Below are positions 25,728-34,376 of a stretch of 64,000 bases of DNA, piece after piece. The DNA comes from V1-33 sp039795165 (GTDB lineage: Bacteria > Verrucomicrobiota > Verrucomicrobiia > Verrucomicrobiales > V1-33). Each line of letters opens with the position of its first letter. Within the stretch, counting starts at the first letter, position 1. A model generated the notes under the pieces. The model was not told where the DNA came from and did not search any database. It saw only the letters and a list, made by a program, of their open reading frames with translations. The translations under genes were made by a program, and so were the position numbers. The stretch covers positions 1-64,000 of the forward strand of contig JBDKER010000006.1 of assembly GCA_039795165.1 (NCBI GenBank). Reading direction: 5' to 3'.

Positions 25728-28415
25728 ATGAACCAACCGCGCCTCCTCCCTCTCATTGCTTTCCTCGCCACCGCAGGTCACCTGCACGCTGCCCGCATCG
25801 CATGGGTCAGCGACAACGGAGCGGAAGGATCGGCAGCCACCACAGGCCTTGGGAGCGACGGTGTGGTGCGCGGCGCATGGCACGCGGCCACTTCCCCGGC
25901 GACACCCTATGTCGATCAGGGCTTCGTCGACCTTCTCACCGCTGCCGGGCATGTGGTCCAGCGCTTCAATCCTCCATCGGGCAAGCTCTCGATCGATGAT
26001 GTGCCGCTCCTCAATTCCTACGATCTCGTCATTCTCGGATCTGCCCTGAACAGTGGCCCGTTCAATCTTCTCGCCCAGGGCAGCAAATGGAACACGGACA
26101 TCCGTGCCCCCATGCTCATCACCAAATCCACCCTCGTCCGTGCCAATCGGCTCGGCCTCCTCCAGGCGGCCACCACGGCCACGGAATACGATTCGGCAGC
26201 CGACGACCCCGCACGCACAGCTTCCGGGAAACTCACCTTCCACGTCCCTTCCCACCCGGTCTTCGCAGGAATCCCCACCACGGAAACAGCCAGCGGCCGC
26301 GTCATGAACGACTTCTGCGGCATCCGCATCGCCAACCCGCCAAATAACCGCGGGACTTCCGTCCAGTTCTACCAGCTCAGCATCAATGGCGCGGACCAGG
26401 GCATCAGCAACATCATCGAACCCGGTGGCGTCAATCTCGCCACACTCGACTTCAATCCGCTCGACCCCGGAGTCAATATTCCGGCAGGACAAACCCCGGC
26501 GCTCCATCCCACGGACCGCTATGAAGCGCGCGGCTACGGAATCGCCGAGTGGCCCGCGGGCATCACGGTCCGCACCACCCAGGCCGCCGATATCCTCGCG
26601 GGATACCGCATGCTCTTCTCCTGCGGAACCCGCGACGCCAGTGGCTCGGTGACCTCCGCCCCGAATCCGCAGGCGGGAGCCCTCGACCTCACCCCCACCG
26701 GACAACAGATGTTCCTCAAGGCAGTTCAGCACGCCATCGCCCAGCCACCCGCCGGACCAAACCGCTGGACCAATCAACCCGCCGCCAATTTCCTCTGGAA
26801 TCTGTCGAGTCAGAACTGGCTCGCACCAGGCCTCTGGACGGATGGATCGGATGCCATCTTCACGGAAACCGGAGCGGGACCGATCGTGGTCGATGCTCCC
26901 GTCACGGCGCGCGACCTCTTCTTCGCCGCTCCGGGGTATTCGCTCTCGTCGACCAATGGCAGTTCGCTCCTTCTCTCGGAACCGGCGGAAGGACGCGACC
27001 CCGTGATTTCCTGCCACGCCCCGGCGACCATTGCGCTCGAAATCGCCGGATCGGACGGACTTTCCATCCGTGGTTCCTCGGATCTGACGCTGGCAGGCCT
27101 AAATTCCTACTCGGGCGGCACCCGCATCCTCAGCGGCACAGTCACCATGAAGTCGCCCACCACAGGCAATAATGCCGGGCCGTTCGCCATCGATGCCGTC
27201 GATGCCATCGAACCAGGAGCCACACTGCGCTACTTCAATGCCCTCGACCCCGCCCTGCCCTACACCACGAACAGTAATCTGCGCAGCCCCAATGGCCAAC
27301 TGTACCGCTACAGCCGGCTCGTCATGACAGGCGGTACGTTCGACCTCAATGGTGACGACAATCAGAATCAGATGCCGGCTCCCTCCGGCACAGGCATCAT
27401 CACCAACAATTCGCCACTGGCCCGCGCCGTGCTCAAAATAGGAGCCCCGGCGGGATCGGTAACGACCTTCTCGGGCATCATCCAGAACGGCAACAATGGA
27501 AACATGGTGGTCAGCGTGGTCCCCGCCAGCGCCACGGCCCAGAAACAAGGGTACCGCACGGACCTTGATCTCGCCGCCATGGACGCTGCAGCCACGTTTG
27601 TGCTCGATAATGCGAACACATACTCCGGATTCACCCGCATCGGCTCGGGCCTCCTCACCTTCACCAACCGCGGCCGCTGGGGCGTCCCCGTGAACACCGG
27701 CGATCCCATCACAAGCAGCCCCACCGGCTCCATCATCTGCAATGGCACGCTCAATGACCTCCGGGTCGACTTCAATGGCACCAGCCAGCTCACCGGCGGC
27801 CTCAGCGGCAATGGCGGCGTCTTCGCCAATAACCGGGACGACACTCTCTCCATTCTCACCCTGGGAGGTGCCAATCTCAGCAATACCGCATGGCCCACCG
27901 GCGGCAGTGGCCAGAACGGCCGAATCGCCGACAATACCAACGGCGGCACCGGACGCGTCGGCCTCACCAAAACCGGCACTGGCACCATCGGCCTCCCCAC
28001 CGCCCAGCTCACCTACAGCGGCCCCACCCGCATCGAACAGGGCATCCTCGAATTCACCGCCACCGGTGCCCCCAGCCCGAACAGCGCCATCGATATCGCC
28101 AACGGTGCCCAGCTCCGCCTCAGCTACTCCGGCAACCGCCCAGTCGCCGGATTCTCCATCAATGGCGTCAGCCAGCCAGCCGGCACCATTGTCAGCGCCA
28201 CCACCCACCCGCACGCCATCTCCGGCCCGGGCAGCATCGCCATCTCCGGCATCTCCATCGCCGCAGGCAACGGATCAGTCACCATCACATGGGCCGGTGG
28301 CGGCACGCTCGAGGAATCGACCGACCTCCAGTCATGGACCGAAGTCCCCGGCGCGGTCAGCCCGCTCACCCGGGCGGCCAGCGAAGCCCGGCGCTACTTC
28401 CGCCTCCGTCAGTAA
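25728..28415 (+). CDS. exported protein with autotransporter-associated beta-strand (PATR) repeats
   Basis: 895 residues with a signal peptide (MNQPRLLPLIAFLATAGHLHA). Residues about 22-345 form an alpha/beta domain (ARIAWVSDNG, YDLVILGSALNSG) resembling a glutamine-amidotransferase-like or ThuA-like fold, but no catalytic triad is evident. The C-terminal half is a beta-helix type region with PATR repeats such as LAGLNSYSGGTRILSGTV, DNANTYSGFTRIGSGLLTF and QLTYSGPTRIEQGILEF. It ends with the short module STDLQSWTEVPG to RRYFRLRQ. No autotransporter barrel is present. It follows the S8 protease gene after 127 bp without a convincing terminator. Confidence 0.8.
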   Translation: MNQPRLLPLIAFLATAGHLHAARIAWVSDNGAEGSAATTGLGSDGVVRGAWHAATSPATPYVDQGFVDLLTAAGHVVQRFNPPSGKLSIDDVPLLNSYDLVILGSALNSGPFNLLAQGSKWNTDIRAPMLITKSTLVRANRLGLLQAATTATEYDSAADDPARTASGKLTFHVPSHPVFAGIPTTETASGRVMNDFCGIRIANPPNNRGTSVQFYQLSINGADQGISNIIEPGGVNLATLDFNPLDPGVNIPAGQTPALHPTDRYEARGYGIAEWPAGITVRTTQAADILAGYRMLFSCGTRDASGSVTSAPNPQAGALDLTPTGQQMFLKAVQHAIAQPPAGPNRWTNQPAANFLWNLSSQNWLAPGLWTDGSDAIFTETGAGPIVVDAPVTARDLFFAAPGYSLSSTNGSSLLLSEPAEGRDPVISCHAPATIALEIAGSDGLSIRGSSDLTLAGLNSYSGGTRILSGTVTMKSPTTGNNAGPFAIDAVDAIEPGATLRYFNALDPALPYTTNSNLRSPNGQLYRYSRLVMTGGTFDLNGDDNQNQMPAPSGTGIITNNSPLARAVLKIGAPAGSVTTFSGIIQNGNNGNMVVSVVPASATAQKQGYRTDLDLAAMDAAATFVLDNANTYSGFTRIGSGLLTFTNRGRWGVPVNTGDPITSSPTGSIICNGTLNDLRVDFNGTSQLTGGLSGNGGVFANNRDDTLSILTLGGANLSNTAWPTGGSGQNGRIADNTNGGTGRVGLTKTGTGTIGLPTAQLTYSGPTRIEQGILEFTATGAPSPNSAIDIANGAQLRLSYSGNRPVAGFSINGVSQPAGTIVSATTHPHAISGPGSIAISGISIAAGNGSVTITWAGGGTLEESTDLQSWTEVPGAVSPLTRAASEARRYFRLRQ

Positions 28416-28439
28416 AGTTGGCGGGAACGCAGCAGGACT

Positions 28440-29255
28440 TCAGAACAATTCGGGACTGCGCAGCGTGATCTCGGTCACCTCGGGCGGGCAGAAGAACCGC
28501 AGAGGCAACCCCACGCAGCCAATCCCCCGATTCACGTGCAGTTGCACGGGACCAACCCTGTATGCCCCGGAAAGATACTTCTTGCCCCAGCGCGCCCGCC
28601 GGAACTGCATCGGTTCCCGGCCCGGAATGCGGAGCTGCCCGCCATGCGTGTGACCAGACAACTGCAGTGCCGCCACCCCGGCCCCGGCAAGGTCGTCGGC
28701 CACATCGGGTTCATGCATGAGTACCACGAGGGCCTGACCCGATGCCCATCCTTCCAGTCCCGACCTCCAACGGGGCCGCTGCACGTACCGCGAATCAAAT
28801 CCCGCCACCCGCAGTTCCCCGCCGCCGCACCGCAGCACCTTTGTCTCGCCCCGCAGCACGTCCACCCCGGCTTGCCGCAGGGCCCGTTCCACCACGGGCG
28901 CATCACTCCAGAAATCATGATTCCCAAGGCAGGCGAAAACCCCCGCTCTCGCCTGCAGACCAGCCAGACGCTCGGCCAGTTCCCCGGCCGGACGCACATG
29001 ATTGGTCACAAAATCCCCCGTCAGCGCCACCATGTCGGGCCGCAGCGCATTGCATACCTCCACCACCCGGGAGACATCGGCCGGAGTCGTGAACGGCTCA
29101 AGATGAATGTCGCTCACCTGCACAATCCGGAACCCATCCAGACCCGCCGCCAACCCGTTCAGAACCACCTCGCGCCGCACCACCGGAATCTCCCTGCGCC
29201 GCAGCCCGCGGACTCGCGCCAATTGTTCAGGAACCCTGGATTTTTCAAGAGACAT
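28440..29255 (-). CDS. calcineurin-like metallophosphoesterase
   Basis: 271 residues with the full set of binuclear metal motifs: VQVSDIHLE, ALTGDFVTNH, CLGNHDFW, VLMHEPDVA and LSGHTHGGQ. This matches the YkuE-like group. Unlike many members it lacks an N-terminal membrane helix, so it is probably cytoplasmic or peripheral. The gene is convergent with the PATR protein gene (24 bp between ends). Substrate unknown. Confidence 0.9.
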   Translation of the reverse strand: MSLEKSRVPEQLARVRGLRRREIPVVRREVVLNGLAAGLDGFRIVQVSDIHLEPFTTPADVSRVVEVCNALRPDMVALTGDFVTNHVRPAGELAERLAGLQARAGVFACLGNHDFWSDAPVVERALRQAGVDVLRGETKVLRCGGGELRVAGFDSRYVQRPRWRSGLEGWASGQALVVLMHEPDVADDLAGAGVAALQLSGHTHGGQLRIPGREPMQFRRARWGKKYLSGAYRVGPVQLHVNRGIGCVGLPLRFFCPPEVTEITLRSPELF

Positions 29256-29362
29256 CAGGACAGAAGCGTCGGCCGGATGACTTTCTGTTCAGGAATTCCA
29301 CCCGCCTACGCGGAAGCCTCGTCTTGCACCGGGCCGGACCCACGCCCCAGTCTGCACCCGCC

Positions 29363-30076
29363 ATGCGCCGCCGCTCTCTGCTGCTTTCCCTTGCCGCCAC
29401 CGTTGCTCTGTCTGCGTGTTCCCTGACCCCGGGCCGCCCCGCCCTTCCTACCGTCACCCGCACCCAATGCCTCGCCACGGCGGAACGCTATGTCTCGCAC
29501 CGCTGGCAGCCGACCGCCGCCAATGTCTTCCACGGCACCGATCCCGATGGCATTCGCGTCGATACCCCGGACGCCGCATGGCAACCATCGGGTCAGGTGG
29601 CCGGATGGTGGCGTCCCGGCACCGCAAACACCGGCATGCCCTACCAATGGGGAGGCTTCGCCACGCCAGAGGAATTCGACCGCGCCATCGCTGCCGGTCT
29701 CGCCGCAGGCGACGTCTACACCACGGAAAAACGCAGGCTGCTCGACGCCGCCGTAAGCCGCCACGCCACGGGCATCGACTGCTCGGGCCTCATTTCCCGC
29801 TGCTGGAACCTGCCCCGCTCCTACTCGACCCGGGAATTGCCGTCGCTCTGCGCCCCGCTCGCCTCATGGGACAACCTCCTGCCCGGCGATATCCTCAATG
29901 TCCACAACGCCCATGTCATTCTGTTCGCAGGATGGCACGATGCCGACCGCACGCAGCTCGTCGCCATCGAAGCCGGCGTCCCGCCACACTGGCTCGTGGT
30001 CCGTCGCATCGTTCCCCGGAACCGACTCGCCAGCCAGGGCTTCGTCCCCTTCCGCTACCGCGGCATGAAACCCTGA
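29363..30076 (+). CDS. NlpC/P60-like lipoprotein
   Basis: 237 residues from the ATG at 29363 (an upstream in-frame start lies before the signal peptide). The N-terminus MRRRSLLLSLAATVALSAC has a lipobox with Cys19, so it is likely an outer- or inner-membrane lipoprotein. The catalytic pattern of NlpC/P60-like cysteine peptidases is suggested by GIDCSGLISRCW (Cys) and LPGDILNVHNAHVILFAGW (His). Such enzymes usually cut peptidoglycan stem peptides. Its last 22 bases overlap the end of the convergent M48 gene. Confidence 0.78.
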   Translation: MRRRSLLLSLAATVALSACSLTPGRPALPTVTRTQCLATAERYVSHRWQPTAANVFHGTDPDGIRVDTPDAAWQPSGQVAGWWRPGTANTGMPYQWGGFATPEEFDRAIAAGLAAGDVYTTEKRRLLDAAVSRHATGIDCSGLISRCWNLPRSYSTRELPSLCAPLASWDNLLPGDILNVHNAHVILFAGWHDADRTQLVAIEAGVPPHWLVVRRIVPRNRLASQGFVPFRYRGMKP

Positions 30077-30735
30077 ACGCCTCCCGCAAGCCGCTCCCGC
30101 CGTTTCGCATCCCGTGGATGCTTCGAGAGCCACTCGGCCGACTCGGGAACCGGCCTCGCTTCCTCGTAGGCGGCCCAGAATCGCTCGCCACATCCCTCCG
30201 CATAGCCCGCGGCCACACACCACCGTTGCGCTACCGCATCGGCTCGGTACTCCCGTGCCCGCATCCCCGGCCGCCGCAGCAGCAAGTCACTCCCCATCAG
30301 AAACCCCGCACCCGACGCCAGCCCCAACCCCGGATCGCCAGATACCGCACTCACCGCCCAGCCAGCCACCGCCCCCCCCAGCAAGCGCAGCACGTCCTGC
30401 ATCTGCTGCGCCCCGGGATCGCCCAGCGCCACATGCGCCATCTCATGCGCCAAGGCAAAGGCCAGCAACTCATCCGTCTTCGCAAAGGCCAGCAAACCAG
30501 TCGTCAGCCGTACCTCCCCGCTCCGGTCAGCCTCCGCCCGCGGCGTCCACCCACGCACCACCACAAACCGCCACCGCCCTTCCTTCCCTGGATACGGAAT
30601 GATCGACCCCAGCCGCGCCGTCACCCGGGCCAGCCGGTCAGCCCGATCCCGAGGCAGCCGCTCAACCGGCACAATGCCACGGCAACCGCTCAGCAGAAGC
30701 ACCAGCACCATCATCAGCAGCCTGAAAATTCTCAT
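30055..30735 (-). CDS. M48 family metalloprotease, lipoprotein
   Basis: 226 residues from the ATG at 30735. The signal MRIFRLLMMVLVLLLSGC has a clean lipobox (Cys18). HEMAH is the zinc-binding HExxH motif and REYRADAVAQRW supplies the third ligand further on, as in M48 peptidases such as LoiP and BepA, which act on envelope proteins. A GTG at 30765 could extend it by ten residues but would put the start inside the Rex-type palindrome. The palindrome 15 bp upstream of the ATG could therefore also control this gene. Confidence 0.88.
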   Translation of the reverse strand: MRIFRLLMMVLVLLLSGCRGIVPVERLPRDRADRLARVTARLGSIIPYPGKEGRWRFVVVRGWTPRAEADRSGEVRLTTGLLAFAKTDELLAFALAHEMAHVALGDPGAQQMQDVLRLLGGAVAGWAVSAVSGDPGLGLASGAGFLMGSDLLLRRPGMRAREYRADAVAQRWCVAAGYAEGCGERFWAAYEEARPVPESAEWLSKHPRDAKRRERLAGGVQGFMPR

Positions 30736-30749
30736 CGGAAATTGATCGC

Positions 30750-30767
30750 TTGTGAAATTTTTCACAA
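30750..30767. promoter_or_regulatory. Rex-type operator between M48 lipoprotein gene and nuoM
   Basis: TTGTGAA-ATTT-TTCACAA: a perfect match to the established Rex operator consensus TTGTGAA-N4-TTCACAA, with arms extended to 8 bp around a 2-base centre. It also fits the CRP half-site pattern TGTGA-N6-TCACA. Rex is favoured because a rex gene is present at 48850-49464 and nuo genes are classical Rex targets in other bacteria. The site lies 85 bp upstream of nuoM and 15 bp upstream of the divergent M48 gene, just upstream of a likely nuoM promoter. Confidence 0.82.
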
Positions 30768-30774
30768 ATTGCCC

Positions 30775-30803
30775 TTGCCCGGGTTTTCCCAGACTCCAAT
30801 AAT
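30775..30803 (+). promoter_or_regulatory. putative nuoMN promoter
   Basis: TTGCCC (30775-30780, 4 of 6 to TTGACA) and AATAAT (30798-30803, 5 of 6 to TATAAT) are separated by exactly 17 bases. Transcription would begin near 30810, about 40 bases before the nuoM start. The Rex-type operator ends 7 bp upstream of the -35 box. Confidence 0.55.
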
Positions 30804-30851
30804 CGAGGACCCGCCTTCCGAACAGGGTAAACTTCCACCGATTTTGCCTGC

Positions 30852-32342
30852 TTGAGCCTGCTCGACCTGCTGATTCTCATTCCGATTCTCGCGGCGGTCG
30901 TCATGGCGTTCGGGATTCCGCCACGCCTCGCCGCCCTCGCCGCCGCCGCTGCCAACCTTGCAGTCGGTTTCCTGCTGGCCAGCCGGTTCAACCACGCTGA
31001 CGGCGCGGCCTTCCAGTTCGCTGCGACCCGCCCTCTGCTCGACAACCCAGCCATCGGCTTCAATGTGGGCATCGATGGCATGGGCCTAGTCATGGTGCTG
31101 CTCACGGTCATTGTCACTTTCGCGGCGGTCTGGTTCCGCCCGGCTCAGGGAGGAGATGACGCCCTGCACTACGCTTCGATTCTCCTGATGGCGGCGGGTG
31201 CCGCCGGTGCCTTCGTCAGCACAGACCTTCTTTTCTTCTACGCGTTCCACGAACTGGCGCTCATTCCCACCTTTCTCATGATCGGGATGCGCGGGAGCGG
31301 CAATGCCAAGGAGGCCGCATGGAAAATCACAGTCTACCTCGGCCTCGGCAGTCTCGTTCTGCTCGCGGGCCTCGCATGGCTGGTCATGGCGGCAGGCGGC
31401 AGCGCGCCAACCTTCGATCTGACCAAACTCGGCGAGCTGTCGAGGTCGCTCCCGGGCCCGCTGCAGGAAAAGATCTACCTCGTCCTGCTTCTCGGCTTCG
31501 GAGTGCTGATTTCGCTCTTCCCCTTCCACTCATGGGCGGCTCCGGCCTACGCTTCGGCCCCGGCTCCAGTGACCATGCTGCACGCTGGTGTCCTCAAGAA
31601 GTTCGGTCTCTACGGCCTGCTCCGCGTCGCCATCCCGATGCTCCCGCTCGGCCACAGCGCCCCGTGGATTCAGCACCTCCTCATCATTCTCCTCATCGGG
31701 AATATCCTCTTCATCGGACTCGTCACGATCGCTCAGAAGGAACTCGATTCCATGCTCGGGAATTCCTCGGTCATGCACATGGGCTACATCTTCCTCGGAC
31801 TGGTGAGCGGCACTTCCATGGGCTATGCCGGTGCCATTCTCCTCATGTTCGCCCACGGCATCTCGATCGCCCTCCTCTTCGCCCTCTCGGCTGCCGTCCG
31901 CGAGAAAACCGGCACACTCCAGTTCCATCGACTCGGCGGACTCGCCAAATCCGCTCCCTTCCTCGGCCTCGCCTTCGGCATGGGCACTTTCGCTTCGATC
32001 GGCCTCCCCGGATTCGCAAACTTCGCCGGGGAAATCAATATCTTCTTCGGCGGCTACGCGAGCCAGCCTGCCGATGGCACGTTCTGGATGCGCACCGCCA
32101 CCGTCCTCGCGCTCTGGGGCGTCGTGATCAGTGCCGTCTACATGCTGCGGGCTTTCCGCGCGGTCTTCAAAGGCCCTCTCCCGGAGACTCTGCGGCAACC
32201 GGTTTCCGACCTCGCGGTCCCGGCCCGGCTCCCGGCCCTTCTTCTCATCGCGGCCCTCCTTGTGACGGGCTTCTTCCCGAATCTCATCCTGCGGTCGGTC
32301 AATCCGGTCGTCCAGGCCATCACCGACGCCGCCCAGCGCTGA
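30852..32342 (+). CDS. nuoM: NADH-quinone oxidoreductase subunit M
   Basis: 496-residue polytopic antiporter-like subunit of complex I, involved in proton pumping. Family stretches include GFNVGIDGMGLVMVLLT, FYAFHELALIPTFLMIG (conserved Glu of helix 5), FHSWAAPAYASAPAPVTMLHAGVLKKFGLYG and the LGNSSVMHMGYIFLGL region. The only plausible start is the TTG at 30852, because an in-frame stop lies 24 bp upstream. nuoN follows after 12 bp. No nuoA-L gene is adjacent, so the operon is split. Confidence 0.96.
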   Translation: MSLLDLLILIPILAAVVMAFGIPPRLAALAAAAANLAVGFLLASRFNHADGAAFQFAATRPLLDNPAIGFNVGIDGMGLVMVLLTVIVTFAAVWFRPAQGGDDALHYASILLMAAGAAGAFVSTDLLFFYAFHELALIPTFLMIGMRGSGNAKEAAWKITVYLGLGSLVLLAGLAWLVMAAGGSAPTFDLTKLGELSRSLPGPLQEKIYLVLLLGFGVLISLFPFHSWAAPAYASAPAPVTMLHAGVLKKFGLYGLLRVAIPMLPLGHSAPWIQHLLIILLIGNILFIGLVTIAQKELDSMLGNSSVMHMGYIFLGLVSGTSMGYAGAILLMFAHGISIALLFALSAAVREKTGTLQFHRLGGLAKSAPFLGLAFGMGTFASIGLPGFANFAGEINIFFGGYASQPADGTFWMRTATVLALWGVVISAVYMLRAFRAVFKGPLPETLRQPVSDLAVPARLPALLLIAALLVTGFFPNLILRSVNPVVQAITDAAQR

Positions 32343-32354
32343 CCTGCCTTTCCC

Positions 32355-33803
32355 ATGCCGGCTTACTATCTGGAAATCGTCATCGTGGTGCTTGGACTCG
32401 CCATTCTCATGGCGGAAGCGTTCTCGGGCCCCAAGGCAAAACGGGCGATTGGATACACGGCCCTCGCCGCGGTCCTGCTCGTCTTCGGCCTGCTCACCAC
32501 GGTCGTCCCCCACTCTGCCAGTTTCGCCCCCGGCCCATGGGCGTTCTACTCGGACGATAAACTCGCTCTCTTCTACAAGGGAATTGCCCTGCTCTGCACG
32601 GCCGGTGTCATCATTCTGGGACTCGATTACGGCCCGGTGCTCGAGAAATTCAGTGCCCGTGCCGGCGGCGGACCGGCCACGGGAGAATTCTTCTGCCTCC
32701 CCCTCTTCGTCTGCGCCGGCATGATGTGGATGGCTTCCGCCACGGACCTTGCTTCCATCTTCCTGAGCCTCGAACTCACCACCATCGGCCTCTACATCCT
32801 CGTCGCCTACATGCGCCGGAATGTCGGATCGCTGGAGGCAGGCGTCAAATACCTGATCCTCGGTGCGCTCTCCACGGGCTTTCTCGTCTACGGTTTTGCA
32901 TGGCTCTACGGCATCACGGGCAAGGTCTCGCTCAGCGGAATCGCCGCCGCCCTGCCATCGGCTCCAACCGCCCCGGCCCTGTTCTCGTTTGCTCTCATCA
33001 TGGTGGCCCTCGCCTTCAAGGCGGGTGCGGTTCCCTTCCATCTCTGGGTTCCAGATGTCTACCAGGGAGCACCAACCCCGATCACGGCTTTCCTGTCGGT
33101 TGGCTCGAAAGCGGCAGGCTTCGCGGTCGCCGGGCGCCTCCTCGAACCCTTCCTCGCCGCTGAACAACTGCGCGGGACCGTTGCCGCCATCCTCATGGCC
33201 ATCGCAGCGGCCACCCTTGTCCTCGGAAACCTCGCAGCCATCCCGCAGACGAATTTCAAACGCCTCCTCGGCTACTCGTCGATCGCTCATGCGGGCTTCC
33301 TCTTCCTCACGCTCGGGGCCGGAGCCAGCGTGGGCAGCCTGTCCCCGCGGATGATCGTGGCCTACTACCTCGCTGGCTACCTGTGCATGACCCTCACGGC
33401 CTTCGCGGTCCTCGTGGTCATCAACCGAACGGATGGATCGGATGACCTGCGCGCCTTCGATGGACTCCGCACGCGTTCTCCCTTCCTCGCCTTCGCCATG
33501 ACGGTCGCCGCCGCTTCGCTCGCAGGGATTCCGCTCACCGCGGGCTTCACCGGAAAATTCCTCGCCTTCAGCTCGGCCGCCTCGGCCCAGCAATGGTCGC
33601 TCCTCGCCATCGCAGTCGCCGGTGCTGCCGCTGGCTTCTATTACTACTTCAAGGTGCTCCGCCACATCTTCTGGAACCGCGCCGCCGACGGTGCTCCCGC
33701 CATCACGGTCCCCCTCCTCACCAAGGTCCTCCTGCTCGCCCTCATCGCCGGAACCTTCATCGTCGGTATCTTCTTCCAGCAGGTCGTCAACCTGATCCGC
33801 TGA
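32355..33803 (+). CDS. nuoN: NADH-quinone oxidoreductase subunit N
   Basis: 482-residue membrane subunit of complex I. Typical stretches are FLSLELTTIGLYILVAYMRRNVGSLEAGVKYLILGALSTGF (split here by known helix boundaries), AGAVPFHLWVPDVYQGAPTPITAF and RLLGYSSIAHAGFLFL, with conserved Glu and Lys residues of the proton path. It directly follows nuoM. The next gene is sufE after 119 bp. Length and composition are normal for the family. Confidence 0.96.
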   Translation: MPAYYLEIVIVVLGLAILMAEAFSGPKAKRAIGYTALAAVLLVFGLLTTVVPHSASFAPGPWAFYSDDKLALFYKGIALLCTAGVIILGLDYGPVLEKFSARAGGGPATGEFFCLPLFVCAGMMWMASATDLASIFLSLELTTIGLYILVAYMRRNVGSLEAGVKYLILGALSTGFLVYGFAWLYGITGKVSLSGIAAALPSAPTAPALFSFALIMVALAFKAGAVPFHLWVPDVYQGAPTPITAFLSVGSKAAGFAVAGRLLEPFLAAEQLRGTVAAILMAIAAATLVLGNLAAIPQTNFKRLLGYSSIAHAGFLFLTLGAGASVGSLSPRMIVAYYLAGYLCMTLTAFAVLVVINRTDGSDDLRAFDGLRTRSPFLAFAMTVAAASLAGIPLTAGFTGKFLAFSSAASAQQWSLLAIAVAGAAAGFYYYFKVLRHIFWNRAADGAPAITVPLLTKVLLLALIAGTFIVGIFFQQVVNLIR

Positions 33804-33922
33804 TCCGAGGCGATTGGGGAGGGAAGCACAGCGGACTGCACTGCTCGGTTCCTGGAACTTCCGCGGCCTCATCGGGCGTTCTCCCCTTGCCGGACTCCGG
33901 CCGCTGCCGTTGCCTCCCCTCC

Positions 33923-34363
33923 GTGACGAGCCAACCGCACCATCCCGCCGCTGATCCCACCGCGACCGAGGCCACCCTCGCAGCCCACTGGAACCTCATC
34001 CCGGATCCGCAGGAACGCCTCGCCCTCGCCACCCAGTCCCTCGCCGGTCCGGGCCTCCGCGACTACCAGAAAACGGACGACGCCCTCGTGCCGGGATGCG
34101 TTTCAAGAGTCTGGCTCGCCGCCGCCATGGAAAATAACCGACTCTCCCTCGCATGGGACGCGGAATCAAATCTCGTCCGCGGCCTCGCCGGACTCGTCTG
34201 CTCGGTCTATCAGCACGCCAGCCCAGCCGCCGCAGTCGCCCACCAGACCAGCATTCTCCAAACTCTCGGATTCGACCGCCAGCTCTCGCCAACCCGGCTC
34301 CATGGCATGACGTCCCTCGCCAATCGCATCCGCCTCCTCGCGGGCCAGCTGATCAATTCCTGA
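33923..34363 (+). CDS. sufE: SufE family cysteine desulfurase activator
   Basis: 146 residues from the GTG at 33923. SufE accepts sulfur from the SufS cysteine desulfurase during iron-sulfur cluster assembly. The active-site loop is LVPGCVSRVWL, with the acceptor Cys in the usual GCxSxVW context. SIYQHASPAA-type helices and LTPTRLHGM-like C-terminal segment (here LSPTRLHGMTSL) fit the family. No other suf gene is nearby. It is followed after 13 bp by the TatD-type nuclease. Confidence 0.9.
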   Translation: MTSQPHHPAADPTATEATLAAHWNLIPDPQERLALATQSLAGPGLRDYQKTDDALVPGCVSRVWLAAAMENNRLSLAWDAESNLVRGLAGLVCSVYQHASPAAAVAHQTSILQTLGFDRQLSPTRLHGMTSLANRIRLLAGQLINS

Positions 34364-34376
34364 TTCCCCCGCGGCC

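Noticed and set aside
30750..30767. The same palindrome read as a CRP/FNR-family site
   Set aside because: It does fit TGTGA-N6-TCACA, but the full 18-bp match to the Rex consensus, the presence of rex and the nuo target make Rex the better reading. Not fully excluded.
31530..33872. 780-codon open frame on the minus strand opposite nuoM/nuoN
   Set aside because: It is an antisense shadow of two clear membrane-protein genes; the translation is Glu/Arg/Gly-rich with no domain, as expected from C-ending codons read backwards.
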